A stretch of DNA of 64,000 bases from Vibrio albus (lineage in GTDB: Bacteria > Pseudomonadota > Gammaproteobacteria > Enterobacterales > Vibrionaceae). Shown one piece after another: positions 36,277 through 46,731 of this stretch. The number at the start of each line of letters is the position of its first letter. The first letter of the stretch is position 1. The translations under genes were made by a program, and so were the position numbers. Below the pieces are notes generated by a model that made no database searches, was not told the DNA's origin, and saw only the letters and a program-made list of their open reading frames with translations. The stretch is taken from positions 496,001 to 560,000 of the forward strand of contig NZ_QFWT01000001.1 of the NCBI RefSeq assembly GCF_003144035.1, in the 5' to 3' direction.

Positions 36277-38256
36277 TCAGTCAGAAATGATTTTAAACTG
36301 ACTCACTAAATACTTCAGCTTCTCAGACAGACGCGCCTGCGCTCTGGCGGCTTCTGCCATTTGCTCACCACTTCTGGCTGCGTGCCTAACACCAGCCCCT
36401 ATCGTCTGAGCCCGGGACGCGATATCTTCACTCACCTGAACCTGCTGCTCTGCCGCAGAGGCTATCTGTGTCGCGTTGTCCCGTATCGTATTGATTGACT
36501 CAGTCATGGTGCTCAGTGCTTCTTTTACGTTTACCGCTTTCTCTACGCTTATCGCCACATGCTCCCTGGCACCATTGATCTGCTCGAAAGTACTGTTGCT
36601 ATCTTTCTGCAGTTTAGCCACCATACTTTCAATTTCACGGGTGGATTCGTAGGTTCGCTGAGCCAGAGAACGCACCTCACTCGCCACCACAGCAAACCCT
36701 CTGCCATGCTGCCCCGCTCTTGCCGATTCAATAGCTGCGTTCAGAGCCAACAGATTAGTCTGCTCAGCGATATCTTGTATGACATCTACCACCCCGGAAA
36801 TGTTATCGGTACTTTGATGCAATGAGTAAATCGTATGGCTGACCGATTCGATTCTGTTTTGCACTTCCTCGATGGAATCCATCGACGTTTGTACCAACCG
36901 CTCACTCCCTAACACCTGCTGGTTTGCTGAATCGGCTTGCTCTGAGGTGTTCCGTATACTTCGTGTCACCTCTTTAACCGACGCATTCATCTGCTTCACC
37001 GCTGTCACTATCTGATCGACATCCCCCTGTTGCCGGTGCAGGTTGTTGGCATTCTGCTCCACAGTCTTCGTAGATTGCTCTGCAGCAGAAAATAACTGCT
37101 CGCTGGCATCCGCAATAATGCTGACTGCATCGGTCAGTTCATCCAGCATCGTATTCAGATTCACTGAAATACTACCAAGCTCATCCTGAGCAATTGCCTG
37201 ACAACGTACCTGAAGATTCTTGTCTGCCGCATTGCCCATGGTACGGTTAAGATAGCTGACCTGGCGGTTAATACCGCTGAGCAACCGGTAACACACATAC
37301 ACCGACAGGCTGATCACCAGTACAGACAGCACCAGGCTTCCCCAGAAGCTGCGGTTATGCTCAGCAGCAATAGCGTGTTCGAGTGCCAGAATATCTTCTC
37401 TCAACTCAGCTTCTGTCAGGTACAGGAGATCAATACGCTTTGACGAGACAGTTAACCATTCATGAGCATCCTGGCGCATAAAACCGGTAAATGTTTTTTT
37501 CCGGTAATTTTCGACTTCTTTTATGGCCAGCGATGCCATCCTGTCTTGATAGTGGCTGACGACCTTATTATCAGAATAGAGAATAAAAGTGGAAAAATAG
37601 CTTTCCTGCTCACTCACCAGAGAAGAAAATTTTCGATATTCACCGGCACCAAACCGCCCCTGCTCAAAAGCATGGTGCAACAATGTCCGTTCAATACCGG
37701 CTCTCTCCAGCCCTTGTAAAAACAGATCATAAGCCATCAGCGCACGGCTAACCTCTGCCTCCCTCGACACTTTCACCGCCAGCGCGGGTGCCGCCAGTAA
37801 ATATTCATTGAGTTTGGAGTAATAATTCAGAGCCTTACTGAAGGGAATGCTTTGATTAAGTACTTCTGATCGTAAGGTGTCGATGTTTTGAAACTGCTTA
37901 GTGGCCAAGTCCATCACTCGCCAGAGATCAGGGTATGCCTGAAGTACATCACGGTGATGCTGCATGTAGCTTATCAGCGTCTGAATATGTTTATCTGTTT
38001 TCTGACGCTGCTCTGCCAGTTGGCCGGTAAAATTATCCCTTTCTGAGCCAAGAAGCCCCGCCACGACCTCCCGCTCAGCCTGCAACTCATACACCAGACG
38101 GCTGTTATGAGTGGACAATTCCACAAAGGTAGCAATAGTATTGGCAGAGCTGCGGGAAGTATAAGCCTGGTGGATCTGAACACCAGAAAAGTACAGCAAC
38201 GCGAGAATAATAGGGACAGTAACGATAAGGAGTTTGCGCTTAACAGTCAGTAACAT
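36277..38256 (-). CDS. NIT-domain methyl-accepting chemotaxis protein
   Basis: A complete chemoreceptor of 659 residues. The start is taken at 38256 ([23 protein letters not shown]), which places the first membrane segment at the N-terminus; a frame extending to 38334 adds 26 unlikely residues. It has a NIT-type sensor ([22 protein letters not shown]), a second membrane segment near 310-330, a HAMP region, and an intact MCP domain with the conserved tip ([33 protein letters not shown]; core [20 protein letters not shown]). No C-terminal CheR-binding pentapeptide is present. Confidence 0.92.
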   Translation of the reverse strand: MLLTVKRKLLIVTVPIILALLYFSGVQIHQAYTSRSSANTIATFVELSTHNSRLVYELQAEREVVAGLLGSERDNFTGQLAEQRQKTDKHIQTLISYMQHHRDVLQAYPDLWRVMDLATKQFQNIDTLRSEVLNQSIPFSKALNYYSKLNEYLLAAPALAVKVSREAEVSRALMAYDLFLQGLERAGIERTLLHHAFEQGRFGAGEYRKFSSLVSEQESYFSTFILYSDNKVVSHYQDRMASLAIKEVENYRKKTFTGFMRQDAHEWLTVSSKRIDLLYLTEAELREDILALEHAIAAEHNRSFWGSLVLSVLVISLSVYVCYRLLSGINRQVSYLNRTMGNAADKNLQVRCQAIAQDELGSISVNLNTMLDELTDAVSIIADASEQLFSAAEQSTKTVEQNANNLHRQQGDVDQIVTAVKQMNASVKEVTRSIRNTSEQADSANQQVLGSERLVQTSMDSIEEVQNRIESVSHTIYSLHQSTDNISGVVDVIQDIAEQTNLLALNAAIESARAGQHGRGFAVVASEVRSLAQRTYESTREIESMVAKLQKDSNSTFEQINGAREHVAISVEKAVNVKEALSTMTESINTIRDNATQIASAAEQQVQVSEDIASRAQTIGAGVRHAARSGEQMAEAARAQARLSEKLKYLVSQFKIISD

Positions 38257-38509
38257 GTAGGGTTCCGTAGGTTTCACTTGGTTGGTCCATGTAAAATGAC
38301 ACTGCATACATAGTGCGTGCCTGTATACCACCAACTATTCCCTACTGCGTTTCCAACCTCAACATAAGAGTTTGTGTTTTTTGAAACAAAGTTTTAATTT
38401 TATAATCATCGTGTTAACCGTCACTGACTGCTGAATTAATGTACGATATGACCGGTTTAACCGTTTGTTTACCCAAGGTAAATTTGTATATAATAAGCCT
38501 TCTTGCCGC

Positions 38510-38585
38510 GTCCCCTTAGTTCAGCCGGATAGAACAAGGGCCTCCTAAGCCTTAGACACAGGTTCGAATCCTGTAGGGGACGCCA
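38510..38585 (+). tRNA. tRNA-Arg (anticodon CCU)
   Basis: The 76-base gene folds as a tRNA. The acceptor stem GTCCCCT pairs with AGGGGAC, the D stem is GTTC/GAAC, the anticodon arm AGGGC-CTCCTAA-GCCTT gives anticodon CCT, and the T arm is ACAGG-TTCGAAT-CCTGT. The discriminator is G and CCA is encoded. The anticodon reads AGG, as in E. coli argW. Confidence 0.96.
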
Positions 38586-39237
38586 TTTCACTCACATTCA
38601 GTACCTCCAGTGAATAGCTCACTTAGTGTCTTTTCATACCACGGCTTAGCCGATAGTAGAGCATGGTGTTTTAATTTATCACCAATGTATTAAGTTAATT
38701 ATAAAGAATTTGATTATCAATAAGTTACTTATGGCTGGTATGTGATTAGCTTTCTGATTAATGAACAGCAATAGTTACCATCGAGTTTATAATAAAAATT
38801 AATAGTCGGTTAATAAAAGACCTCTTTTGTGAAAACCTATCATATTGATTTATAATGATTTAATTAAAAACCTAATAAAAATAACTACTTTAGAAAAATT
38901 AGCCACAAAGACTGAGGAATAATTTTTATTTACTCAGAAACAATAGAAAAGAGTAGAGAATCTTATTCGCTCTGCTTGTTTTCCCGTATAACAATTAAAA
39001 CTGATTTACATTATCTTTTCGAAAGATAAACCACGACCTTTTGATAACAATATCATTTGTTAAATAAATGCGCTTTGTTAAAATTTTATATTGAATATCA
39101 ATTCAATATAAATTTTCTTATTTTTAAAACACACAAACTGCATGGTTATTAATTGATTAAGCTAGCATTAAAGGTGCATAACAAACAAATGCATATTTAT
39201 ATCGGCGTTCATTCCATAGGAAAATAAGGAAAGAAAC
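38586..39237. other. 652-base AT-rich gap between tRNA-Arg and the barrel gene
   Basis: No gene, family motif or integrase remnant is seen. Base composition is clearly more AT-rich than the flanks (runs such as TTGATTTATAATGATTTAAT). It probably holds the promoter and leader of the gene at 39238; the ribosome site there is AAGGAAAGAAAC just before the ATG. Confidence 0.6.
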
Positions 39238-39831
39238 ATGAAAACAGTGGCAAAGGTTGTTAGTACTCTCGGCTTGCTTGCTATTTCTACTGGTGTGTTT
39301 GCAAACAATAACGAGGAGGTTGGTACACAAGATGTGTATCTACTTGGTGAGCTTGGTAGCCATGAACTAGAAGATGTGAGTGGTAATCAGTTTGGAGTTA
39401 TATTTGGTGCAAGAAACGTTAGCGCAAATGGGTACTTCTATGGTGGCGAGGTAGAGGCCTCTCTATATGATAATGATATAAGCGTCAGTGGAACTGTCGA
39501 CGGCCTTGATGTTTCAGGAAAAATTGAAGAAACATATGGATATGGGGCATATTTTATTCCAGTAGGTATACAATTTGATGCCTCAGAAAACTCTCAAGTG
39601 AATATATATGCTTTTGCTGGTTACTCAGCCATTCGGTTAGAAGCAACCGCTACTGTTGAGAGTTTAAGGGCTAGTGCAAATGAAACTATTGATGGCTTTA
39701 AGTGGGGAGCAGCGATCAATGCTGACTTTTCCAGCTGGATTGTAGGCCTACGCTATAGTAAAGCCGACTTAGATTATGATTCTACCGAAGAAACCATTGC
39801 CGTATCTTTTGGTCATAAAATACAGTTGTGA
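39238..39831 (+). CDS. Small outer-membrane beta-barrel protein
   Basis: This 197-residue protein has a clear signal peptide (MKTVAKVVSTLGLLAISTGVFA, cut before NNNEE). The mature part alternates short polar and aromatic stretches ending in GHKIQL, as expected for an eight-stranded OmpA/OmpX-type barrel (for example YGYGAYFIPVGIQFD, VGLRYSKADLDYD, AVSFGHKIQL). The exact family cannot be told by eye. It stands alone in an AT-rich segment after tRNA-Arg and ends at a perfect 11-base-stem terminator. Codon use looks more A/T-rich than its neighbours. Confidence 0.75.
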   Translation: MKTVAKVVSTLGLLAISTGVFANNNEEVGTQDVYLLGELGSHELEDVSGNQFGVIFGARNVSANGYFYGGEVEASLYDNDISVSGTVDGLDVSGKIEETYGYGAYFIPVGIQFDASENSQVNIYAFAGYSAIRLEATATVESLRASANETIDGFKWGAAINADFSSWIVGLRYSKADLDYDSTEETIAVSFGHKIQL

Positions 39832-39839
39832 CTCTGTTT

Positions 39840-39868
39840 AACTGAGCACCTCTTTCTGGTGCTCAGTT
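39840..39868. terminator. Hairpin between barrel gene and pckA
   Basis: AACTGAGCACC, loop TCTTTCT, GGTGCTCAGTT; 11-base perfect arms. It lies between convergent genes and probably ends both transcripts, although the U-tract is weak on either strand. Confidence 0.75.
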
Positions 39869-39900
39869 GTATTACTTACTACCTCAAAACCGTTAAGGGA

Positions 39901-41535
39901 CTAACTCTCAAGCTGAGGCCCGGCGGCAACAAGGGCTTTACCTTCATCGTTATCAGTATAACTTTCGAAGTTCCTGATAAAACGTTGAGCGAGATCGTTA
40001 GCCTTGGTTTCCCACAGCACTGGTTCTGCATAGGTATCTCGAGGGTCCAGAATGGTGGAATCAACACCGGGTAGTGATGTGGGGATGGCAAGGTTGAAGA
40101 TGGGTACATTCTTCATGTCTGCGTTTTCAATTGAGCCATCCAGAATCGCATCAATGATGGCCCGGGTATCTTTAATAGAAATACGCTTTCCTGAACCATT
40201 CCAGCCCGTGTTCACCAGATACGCTTCTGCACCCGCCGCTTCCATCCGTTTAACCAACACCTCGGCATATCGGGTTGGGTGCAGGGTCAGAAATGCCGCA
40301 CCAAAACACGCCGAAAAGGTCGGCACGGGTTCCGTGATGCCTCGTTCTGTTCCGGCTAATTTCGCCGTAAATCCAGACAGAAAATGGTATTTCGTCTGCT
40401 CCGGAGTCAGCTTAGCAACGGGTGGTAATACCCCAAACGCATCTGCCGTCAGAAAGATAACTTTTCTGGCATGTCCAGCTTTAGAAACTGGCTTAACAAT
40501 ATTCTCGATATGGTTGATAGGGTATGAAACCCGGGTATTTTCGGTTTTGGAGGCATCGTCAAAATCGATTGAGGCATCATCCCGAACCACAACATTTTCC
40601 AACAGAGCATCACGGCGGATAGCATGGTAGGTCTCTGGCTCCGCGCCTTTGGAAAGGTGAATGGTTTTCGCGTAGCAACCGCCTTCAAAATTAAACACAC
40701 CGTCATCGTCCCATCCGTGCTCGTCATCTCCGATAAGTTTACGTTTTGGATCGGTAGACAAGGTTGTTTTCCCGGTTCCGGATAAGCCAAAAAAGACTGC
40801 GGTATCACCGTTTATACCAACATTTGCAGAGCAGTGCATAGATGCGATGCCTTTGAGCGGTAAAAAGTAATTCATCATGGCGAACATACCTTTCTTCATT
40901 TCACCACCGTACCAGGTCCCACCAATCAACTGCATTTTTTCCGTCAGGTTAAACGCCACATAGTTTTCAGAATTCAGTCCCTGACGCTCCCAGTTCGGGT
41001 TAACGGCTTTCGCCGCGTTCATGACGACAAAGTCAGGTTTAAATGTCTCCAGCTCTTTTTCCGACGGGCGAATAAACAGGATCTTTACAAAGTGAGCTTG
41101 CCATGCGACTTCAGTAATGAACCGGACAGCCTGACGTGAATCGCTATTGGTACCACAGTAACAATCCACAACAAACAGGCGTTTATCAGACAACTGAGCA
41201 ATAGTGACCTCTTTTAGTTCATCCCATGTTTCGAGGGAAATTGGCTTGTTGTCATTGTTTGCATGCTCAGAAGTCCACCACAAATTTTCTTCGGTTGTGG
41301 CGTCCTTTACAATGAATTTATCTTTAGGAGAACGACCTGTAAATACCCCAGTATCGACCGCTACAGCCCCCAAATTGGTCACTATACCTTTTTCAAATCC
41401 TTCGAGATCACTACGAGTTTCTTCTGTAAATAACTGTTCATAGCTTGGGTTCCGGATTATCTCTGTGACTCCGGTCAGTCCATACTGAGTAAGATCGAGT
41501 TGTTTTTCAGCCTTAGCATGTTCCATTACATTCAT
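39901..41535 (-). CDS. pckA: Phosphoenolpyruvate carboxykinase (ATP)
   Basis: PckA turns oxaloacetate and ATP into phosphoenolpyruvate, the first step of gluconeogenesis. The 544-residue product has the kinase P-loop [13 protein letters not shown], the substrate motifs [12 protein letters not shown] and [11 protein letters not shown], and [24 protein letters not shown] (metal and catalytic residues). The first ATG (41535) has AAGGAA five bases upstream and is preferred over an ATG three codons later. Confidence 0.96.
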   Translation of the reverse strand: MNVMEHAKAEKQLDLTQYGLTGVTEIIRNPSYEQLFTEETRSDLEGFEKGIVTNLGAVAVDTGVFTGRSPKDKFIVKDATTEENLWWTSEHANNDNKPISLETWDELKEVTIAQLSDKRLFVVDCYCGTNSDSRQAVRFITEVAWQAHFVKILFIRPSEKELETFKPDFVVMNAAKAVNPNWERQGLNSENYVAFNLTEKMQLIGGTWYGGEMKKGMFAMMNYFLPLKGIASMHCSANVGINGDTAVFFGLSGTGKTTLSTDPKRKLIGDDEHGWDDDGVFNFEGGCYAKTIHLSKGAEPETYHAIRRDALLENVVVRDDASIDFDDASKTENTRVSYPINHIENIVKPVSKAGHARKVIFLTADAFGVLPPVAKLTPEQTKYHFLSGFTAKLAGTERGITEPVPTFSACFGAAFLTLHPTRYAEVLVKRMEAAGAEAYLVNTGWNGSGKRISIKDTRAIIDAILDGSIENADMKNVPIFNLAIPTSLPGVDSTILDPRDTYAEPVLWETKANDLAQRFIRNFESYTDNDEGKALVAAGPQLES

Positions 41536-42012
41536 CGGTATTCCTTTTTCAGGGATTGAATCAGCTTATTTTAATCACGTAAAAGTTATGGTTATTTTTG
41601 TACGATTTTCATAACATTATTATTTGGATATATCAGTCATGAAAACTGTAAGTCATTCTATAAATAGATTGGCAGACTCGCTATAGCACATCGTTATATG
41701 GGTCATATATATTATTTAAATCATATTAATTACGCCTTCTTAATGGTTATGAAAAATAAAATGCGGATCTGAAATGGGAGATAAACTCAGCCATAACAGA
41801 CAAAAATCCAATCTAATACAATTGGTTACAGTATAATTAAGAGTGTAAGCCGACGTTTATGCTGGTTCAGAAGAGACAATAAACGACAGAGTTATTACTT
41901 TTCTTTTAATCTTTTTCATCCTTTAAAAATACCGATTAATCGAGTTCAGCCCCAATACAAACTATGCATGTGAGCACATAATGGCTTTGTCGTTGGCTAC
42001 AGGATAAAAATT
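41536..42012. other. 477-base gap between pckA and a small membrane protein gene
   Basis: No gene is seen. It is the divergent upstream region of pckA and the gene at 42013. A TATAAT hexamer at 41832-41837 on the plus strand has no good -35 partner. No clear regulator site was found by eye. Confidence 0.5.
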
Positions 42013-42348
42013 ATGAAAAGCATAAAGAAACAATCAAAAGGTATTGTCTTGTTTAGCGCTTTAGCTTTATTTATTTTATACCTAATATTCATAGGGAAAT
42101 ATACTCATGATCCGTCAGATGAGGTCACCCTTTTTACCGAGTGTCAGATATTGATAAAAAACTCTGTCGTAGGTGGCACCAGGTTCTCTGATTCTTTTAA
42201 TCAGTCGGAACAGAATCCATACCGTGTGACCTTTCCCTTTGAACTGGAAGATGCCGTCGGTACCTGGACAAAAGTAACAGCCAGCTGTGATATTGCTGAT
42301 AACAACACCATCACTCACCTAACCATCGGTGATAAGAACATATTTTAA
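42013..42348 (+). CDS. Small membrane-anchored protein of unknown function
   Basis: The 111-residue product has a basic start (MKSIKKQSKG), one membrane segment (IVLFSALALFILYLIFIG, about residues 11-28) and a soluble C-terminal part with two cysteines (TECQ and ASCDI). Membrane orientation suggests the soluble part is periplasmic. The family was not recognised. It stands alone between pckA and the spermidine-synthase-like pair. Confidence 0.6.
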   Translation: MKSIKKQSKGIVLFSALALFILYLIFIGKYTHDPSDEVTLFTECQILIKNSVVGGTRFSDSFNQSEQNPYRVTFPFELEDAVGTWTKVTASCDIADNNTITHLTIGDKNIF

Positions 42349-42468
42349 TACGTGATATCTTACCAGTTAGAAGTGGTTGATGGTTTTTTCTGCACTAACT
42401 TTCTTGCTAAGCCCCCCATCAGTGCAGATACTTAACTAATACAATGACATGTGCCATGGACAGCGTTT

Positions 42469-43095
42469 ATGCTCAATTCCGACTACCTTATCAACCGGCT
42501 GGTACTCCTGTTAGCCTTTGTCAGTGGCTTTAGCATCATGGCGGTTGAGCTGCTGGGTGGACGAGTTCTAGCCCCCTACTTCGGCAGCAGTATCTATGTA
42601 TGGGGAAGCCTCATCACAATTTTTATGGTGGCTTTATCTGCCGGTTATCTGCTTGGGGGGCGCTGGTCTGTTTATCAGCCGTCACTGCGTAAGTTCAGCC
42701 TGCTCTATTTTTTCGGTGCCCTTGCTCTGCTACCTCTGGTCGTCACGGGAGAAGAGATCATGAAGCAGGTGTTTCTTCATATCAATGATCCCCGGTACGG
42801 CTCACTGGTGGCAGCAACTTTCTTATTTTTTATTCCGACCACCATTTTAGGCATGATAGCGCCGTATTCGGTCCGATTACTGGTCCGGAATACGCACCAC
42901 AGCGGACAAATAGCCGGTATGCTGTATTTTATTTCTACGCTGGGGAGCGCTCTGGGCACCCTGATTACTTCCTTTTATCTGGTATTGTGGTTCGAGATTG
43001 AAACCATTTTATTCAGTTTGATAGGGTTATTGCTTGCCGGTGGGCTCTGTGCTTTTTATATACCGGCCCCCCGTGCCGTTGCGGAGGTGGAATAG
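42469..43095 (+). CDS. Membrane half of a spermidine-synthase-like protein
   Basis: This 208-residue integral membrane protein resembles the N-terminal membrane part of fused membrane/spermidine-synthase proteins (AFVSGFSIMAVELLGGRVLAPYFGSSIYVWGSLI; the ELLGGR-APYFGSS pattern is typical). About six hydrophobic segments follow. The ATG at 42469 has a GGA eight bases upstream and is preferred to a GTG at 42451. It ends one base before the next gene begins, so the two halves are surely co-translated. Confidence 0.8.
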   Translation: MLNSDYLINRLVLLLAFVSGFSIMAVELLGGRVLAPYFGSSIYVWGSLITIFMVALSAGYLLGGRWSVYQPSLRKFSLLYFFGALALLPLVVTGEEIMKQVFLHINDPRYGSLVAATFLFFIPTTILGMIAPYSVRLLVRNTHHSGQIAGMLYFISTLGSALGTLITSFYLVLWFEIETILFSLIGLLLAGGLCAFYIPAPRAVAEVE

Positions 43096-43096
43096 T

Positions 43097-44002
43097 ATGG
43101 TGATAAGGTTAGTCAGTATGGGAATGTTAGCAACTCTGTTGTCTTTTTTGTCCAGCGCTCCGGCGCAAAGCAAGGTGATTCACCAGCAAAAATCTCTGTA
43201 TCAGAATATCGTCGTCGTGGAAGAAGACGGACGCCGCTGCCTGACGTTTTCTTCCACTCAAGGTCGGAGAACCCAGTCTTGTCAGTACCAGAAACAAGGG
43301 GACTCACGTCTGGTTTTCCCCTATACCCGGATGTCGCTCTCCGGGTTATTGATCAATCCGGATCCGGAAAAAATTCTGGTAGTTGGCCTGGGGGGAGGAT
43401 CGATTCCTCAGGTACTCAGTGAACTGTATCCGGGTGCTCAGATAGATATCGTTGAACTGGATCCCGCCGTGGCAAAAGTCGCGTATGATTATTTCCATTT
43501 TAAGGAAACAGACACTATGACGGTTACCATTGCTGATGCTCGCGTCTTTATTAAACGGGCCGGCATACAAGGTCACCATTACGATTATATTCTGCTGGAT
43601 GCGTTTAACGGGGACTATATTCCCGAACACCTGATGACTCAGGAGTTTCTGGAAGAAACCAGACAGATCCTGACGGATAACGGGGTATTAATTGCTAATA
43701 CCTTCTCGCGCAGTCAGCTATACGCTCATGAATCGGTCACTTACCGGAAAGTGTTTGGTCCCTTTCTGAATTTTAAAAACCCCGAAGAGACCGGGAACCG
43801 CGTCATTATTGCCGGTAAAGCAGAGCTACCGAACATGCAGGAATTAAAGGATCAGGCCGACAGGATGGCAAAGCGCCTTGCTCATTACGGTGTATCCATT
43901 GAAAAGTTTCCGGAACGTATGTCATCAGAAGCTGACTGGGATACGTCCGCCCGGGTACTCACCGATCAGTTTTCCCCGGTAAATCTGCTAAGAGAGCGAT
44001 GA
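43097..44002 (+). CDS. Spermidine-synthase-like aminopropyl/methyltransferase-fold protein
   Basis: This 301-residue protein starts at ATG 43097 after GGAGG. Its N-terminus is hydrophobic (VSMGMLATLLSFLSSAPAQS) and may be a signal peptide or anchor. The Rossmann core has ILVVGLGGGSIPQVL, IDIVELDPAVAKVA, VTIADARVFI and YDYILLDAFNGDYIPEHLMT, all spermidine-synthase signatures. It is separate from, but adjacent to, its membrane partner. An exported or membrane-linked catalytic domain makes classic cytosolic spermidine synthesis doubtful. Confidence 0.8.
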   Translation: MVIRLVSMGMLATLLSFLSSAPAQSKVIHQQKSLYQNIVVVEEDGRRCLTFSSTQGRRTQSCQYQKQGDSRLVFPYTRMSLSGLLINPDPEKILVVGLGGGSIPQVLSELYPGAQIDIVELDPAVAKVAYDYFHFKETDTMTVTIADARVFIKRAGIQGHHYDYILLDAFNGDYIPEHLMTQEFLEETRQILTDNGVLIANTFSRSQLYAHESVTYRKVFGPFLNFKNPEETGNRVIIAGKAELPNMQELKDQADRMAKRLAHYGVSIEKFPERMSSEADWDTSARVLTDQFSPVNLLRER

Positions 44003-44003
44003 C

Positions 44004-45428
44004 CTATTCTGTCTCTGGCGAAAGCCAGAACCGGACCCGAAACGTATTTTTACCCTGTTTCCGGGGCAAGAGCATGATCTCAGCACGATGTAATGACGCG
44101 ATATAACGGGTGATAGACATACCCAGCCCGGCACCGTCCCCCCGTTCCGTATTACCCCGGTAAAAATTATCAAATAACTTGTCGCGGGTTTCATCAGTAA
44201 TGGCCTCTCCGGTATCAGAGACACAAATATCTACCTTGTCCGGGGCTCTTTCAGACGTTATCTCTATCGTACTTTTCTCTCCGGAATAACGGATCGCATT
44301 TTCTATCAGGTTGCGAAACAGCAGCCCAAGCAGCGTCACGTCTCCTTCCAGTGAACAGGAATCCATATCAACACTCAATTCCTGATCATTACGCAGCGCC
44401 AGAGGGGCAAGGTCTGCGGTAACTTGTCTGACGATGTCAGACAAATCAACACGTTGCTTTTCAATATCCGTCAGGCTCTCTACTTTGGCGAGCGTAAGCA
44501 ACTGATGCAACAAGCGGTCAGTACGATCGATGCCTTTCAGAATATTGCCCATGTCTTCTGCTAACTGCTCCGGACTGCGGCTGTTCAGCGCATTCTCGGC
44601 ATTCAACCGTAATATGGTCAGCGGGGTTTTCAGCTCATGAGCCGCCATCCGGGTAAAGCGCTTTTCTCTCTGCCAGGCAGAGTCCAACTGAGCCAGAAGA
44701 TCATTCAGGGCTTCAACCAAAGGCGACAGCTCTGTGGTTTGATTAGCGACATAGATCTGATCAAACTTCAGCACACTGCGGCTTCGTATGGCACTTTGCA
44801 GTTCTGCTATTGGCCGGAAGTTTTTACTGATCAGAAGAACAAGCACAGTGATCAGAGCGAAAATAAACACAAATTGCGGCAGCACATTCGACTGAATAAT
44901 CTCATTAATCATTTCATTCCGGATGCTTTGCTTCTCCGCCACCACAATATATTCATCTTTCTCATTTTCTTCCTGAGGAGCTAACTGAAAGTAACGCCAT
45001 TCCTCACCATTGATGGTAATGCTGTCAAACCCGGAGTGAGTCCTGTTTTGAGCAAGAGCTCCGATTGCCTGATTTGAACTCCACAGCAATCCGCCATCCT
45101 GATAAAACTGGAACATCAGGTTCTGTTCATAAGGGTGCCCATAAACATTGCCTTGCTCCTTATGCAATTCTGCCTGTCTCTGGGTATAGAGCATCCACTG
45201 CTCAAAATTACGCTTTAATTCAACCTTACTGAGCTCATCACGGGGAGTCGAGGTCACCGCCAGCAACAACTTTGCGGACTGACCGAGGCGGGCATCATAC
45301 ACTTCTTCTATCTCATGCCGTGCATTTAAGAAGCTAAAATACATAGACACGACAAACAGCAACAACGCCATCAAGACTACTGAAATAGTCAGCCGGCGCT
45401 TAATCGAGAATACTTCATTACTTTTCAA
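44004..45428 (-). CDS. QseC/PmrB-like sensor histidine kinase
   Basis: Membrane sensor kinase of 474 residues. It has a membrane segment at about 11-30, a periplasmic sensor domain of about 150 residues and a second membrane segment near 185-205. The H-box is TRMAAHELKTPLTILRLNAENAL, followed by N and G boxes (NLIENAIRYSG, VSDTGEAIT, GAGLGMSI). It ends one base from the convergent spermidine-synthase-like gene. It overlaps its response regulator by 11 bases and is the last gene of the seven-gene operon. The sensed signal is unknown. Confidence 0.88.
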   Translation of the reverse strand: MKSNEVFSIKRRLTISVVLMALLLFVVSMYFSFLNARHEIEEVYDARLGQSAKLLLAVTSTPRDELSKVELKRNFEQWMLYTQRQAELHKEQGNVYGHPYEQNLMFQFYQDGGLLWSSNQAIGALAQNRTHSGFDSITINGEEWRYFQLAPQEENEKDEYIVVAEKQSIRNEMINEIIQSNVLPQFVFIFALITVLVLLISKNFRPIAELQSAIRSRSVLKFDQIYVANQTTELSPLVEALNDLLAQLDSAWQREKRFTRMAAHELKTPLTILRLNAENALNSRSPEQLAEDMGNILKGIDRTDRLLHQLLTLAKVESLTDIEKQRVDLSDIVRQVTADLAPLALRNDQELSVDMDSCSLEGDVTLLGLLFRNLIENAIRYSGEKSTIEITSERAPDKVDICVSDTGEAITDETRDKLFDNFYRGNTERGDGAGLGMSITRYIASLHRAEIMLLPRKQGKNTFRVRFWLSPETE

Positions 45429-46074
45429 TGATATAACCTACACCACGAATGTTTTTTATCAGCTTACCCGGCACCTTTTTACGTACATTATGGATATGCA
45501 CCTCGATAGCATTATCACTACTGGTGTCATCCCAGCCATGTAAAGACTGTATCAGCTGCTCTTTACTCATGACCCGCCCGGCATTCGTCATTAAGCTAGC
45601 CAGGATCTTAAACTCATTACGGGTCAGGTTCAGTGCCTGTTGTTGAAAACGAATAACCTGCTCAGACAAAGACAGGGATAATTCCCCTACCTCTATAAGC
45701 TGTTCTGAGCTGCCGGAACGACGCCGAATTAATACCCTTAAACGCGCAAGTAACTCTTCCAGCGCGAAAGGTTTACCAAGGTAATCATCAGCCCCGCTAT
45801 CCAGTCCTTTTACCCGATCTTCAATATCATCACGGGCGGTAAGAATAAGTACCGGCAAATCGTAGCCTGCTTCACGGATCTGGCGCAGAACCTGAAGGCC
45901 GTCCATATCAGGAAGGGTGAGATCGAGAATGATGGCCATAAACTGCTCTGCCTTCAGAACAGAAGACACTCCGCCACCTCTTTCAACCCAGTCAACCGTA
46001 TATCCATGACGACTTAGTGATGTCGTCATGGACTGACCAAGCAATGTATCATCTTCAACAAGTAACAGACGCAT
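45418..46074 (-). CDS. QseB/PmrA-like response regulator
   Basis: OmpR-family regulator of 218 residues. The receiver has the acidic pair (LLVEDD) and phospho-acceptor Asp in AIILDLTLPDMDG. The winged-helix DNA-binding domain has LNLTRNEFKILASLM and SDNAIEVHIHNVRKKV, a signature of the PmrA/QseB branch. This branch binds CTTAAG-N5-CTTAAG-type direct repeats, and exactly such a box precedes this operon. It lies three bases after the TPR gene. Confidence 0.9.
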   Translation of the reverse strand: MRLLLVEDDTLLGQSMTTSLSRHGYTVDWVERGGGVSSVLKAEQFMAIILDLTLPDMDGLQVLRQIREAGYDLPVLILTARDDIEDRVKGLDSGADDYLGKPFALEELLARLRVLIRRRSGSSEQLIEVGELSLSLSEQVIRFQQQALNLTRNEFKILASLMTNAGRVMSKEQLIQSLHGWDDTSSDNAIEVHIHNVRKKVPGKLIKNIRGVGYIIEK

Positions 46075-46077
46075 CGG

Positions 46078-46713
46078 TTATTTTAAGCTCTCCAGTCGCA
46101 TTTTAATTTCCTGTCTCCGCCCCTGATCAGCCAGTGGCCGTCCAGCCCTTGGAGCCGCGTTAAGAGCCTTGGTCAGGTACTTCACCGCCTCCTGCTTTCT
46201 GCCGTCTTCGGCAAGAAAATCCCCGTAAAAATAATTAGGGTCAATCCCTTCCGGGTTCATTGCCAGAGCCTGACGCAGCATCTTTTCAGCCGTATCATCA
46301 TCACCAAAGCCAATCGGCCATCCGGGCACTTTGTAGTATAACGAACCTAAACTGGTATAAGCGGATCCATTTAACGTTTCCGGTGCTTTATCAATGACAT
46401 CTTCCAGCAGGGCTTTCGCCTCTTTAGCCAAAGACAAGGCACCTAATCCACCTTTCGCCCCTGCCAGAGAAGCCTTATTAATCGCCAGCCATATTTTAAG
46501 CGCATTGTTTTTCGGTTGTTCTGTTAATGCCTTCTGATTACGTTCAATCAGATGGTTAAAACAGAACTCCTGATTATCCTGACTCTCAGACTGGTACTGA
46601 CAACCTGCCCATTCCTGCTGAATAGAGGCTAATGCACCGGCTTCCATTCCTGCAGAGGCCGCCGTAAAACTGGTCAGAGCCAAGGGTAACGATATCATTA
46701 GTAAACGTTTCAT
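46078..46713 (-). CDS. Secreted TPR-containing protein
   Basis: The 211-residue product has a signal peptide (MKRLLMISLPLALTSFTAASA) and at least two tetratricopeptide-like repeats in the C-terminal half (AEKMLRQALAMNPEGIDPNYFYGDFLAEDGRKQEAVKYLTKALNAAP). Two cysteines near residues 38 and 51 may form a disulfide. It should be periplasmic. Inside an operon with a sensor kinase, it may feed a periplasmic signal or scaffold an enzyme; this is inference from position only. Confidence 0.75.
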   Translation of the reverse strand: MKRLLMISLPLALTSFTAASAGMEAGALASIQQEWAGCQYQSESQDNQEFCFNHLIERNQKALTEQPKNNALKIWLAINKASLAGAKGGLGALSLAKEAKALLEDVIDKAPETLNGSAYTSLGSLYYKVPGWPIGFGDDDTAEKMLRQALAMNPEGIDPNYFYGDFLAEDGRKQEAVKYLTKALNAAPRAGRPLADQGRRQEIKMRLESLK

Positions 46714-46731
46714 AGCTATTTCTCTCCTCTC

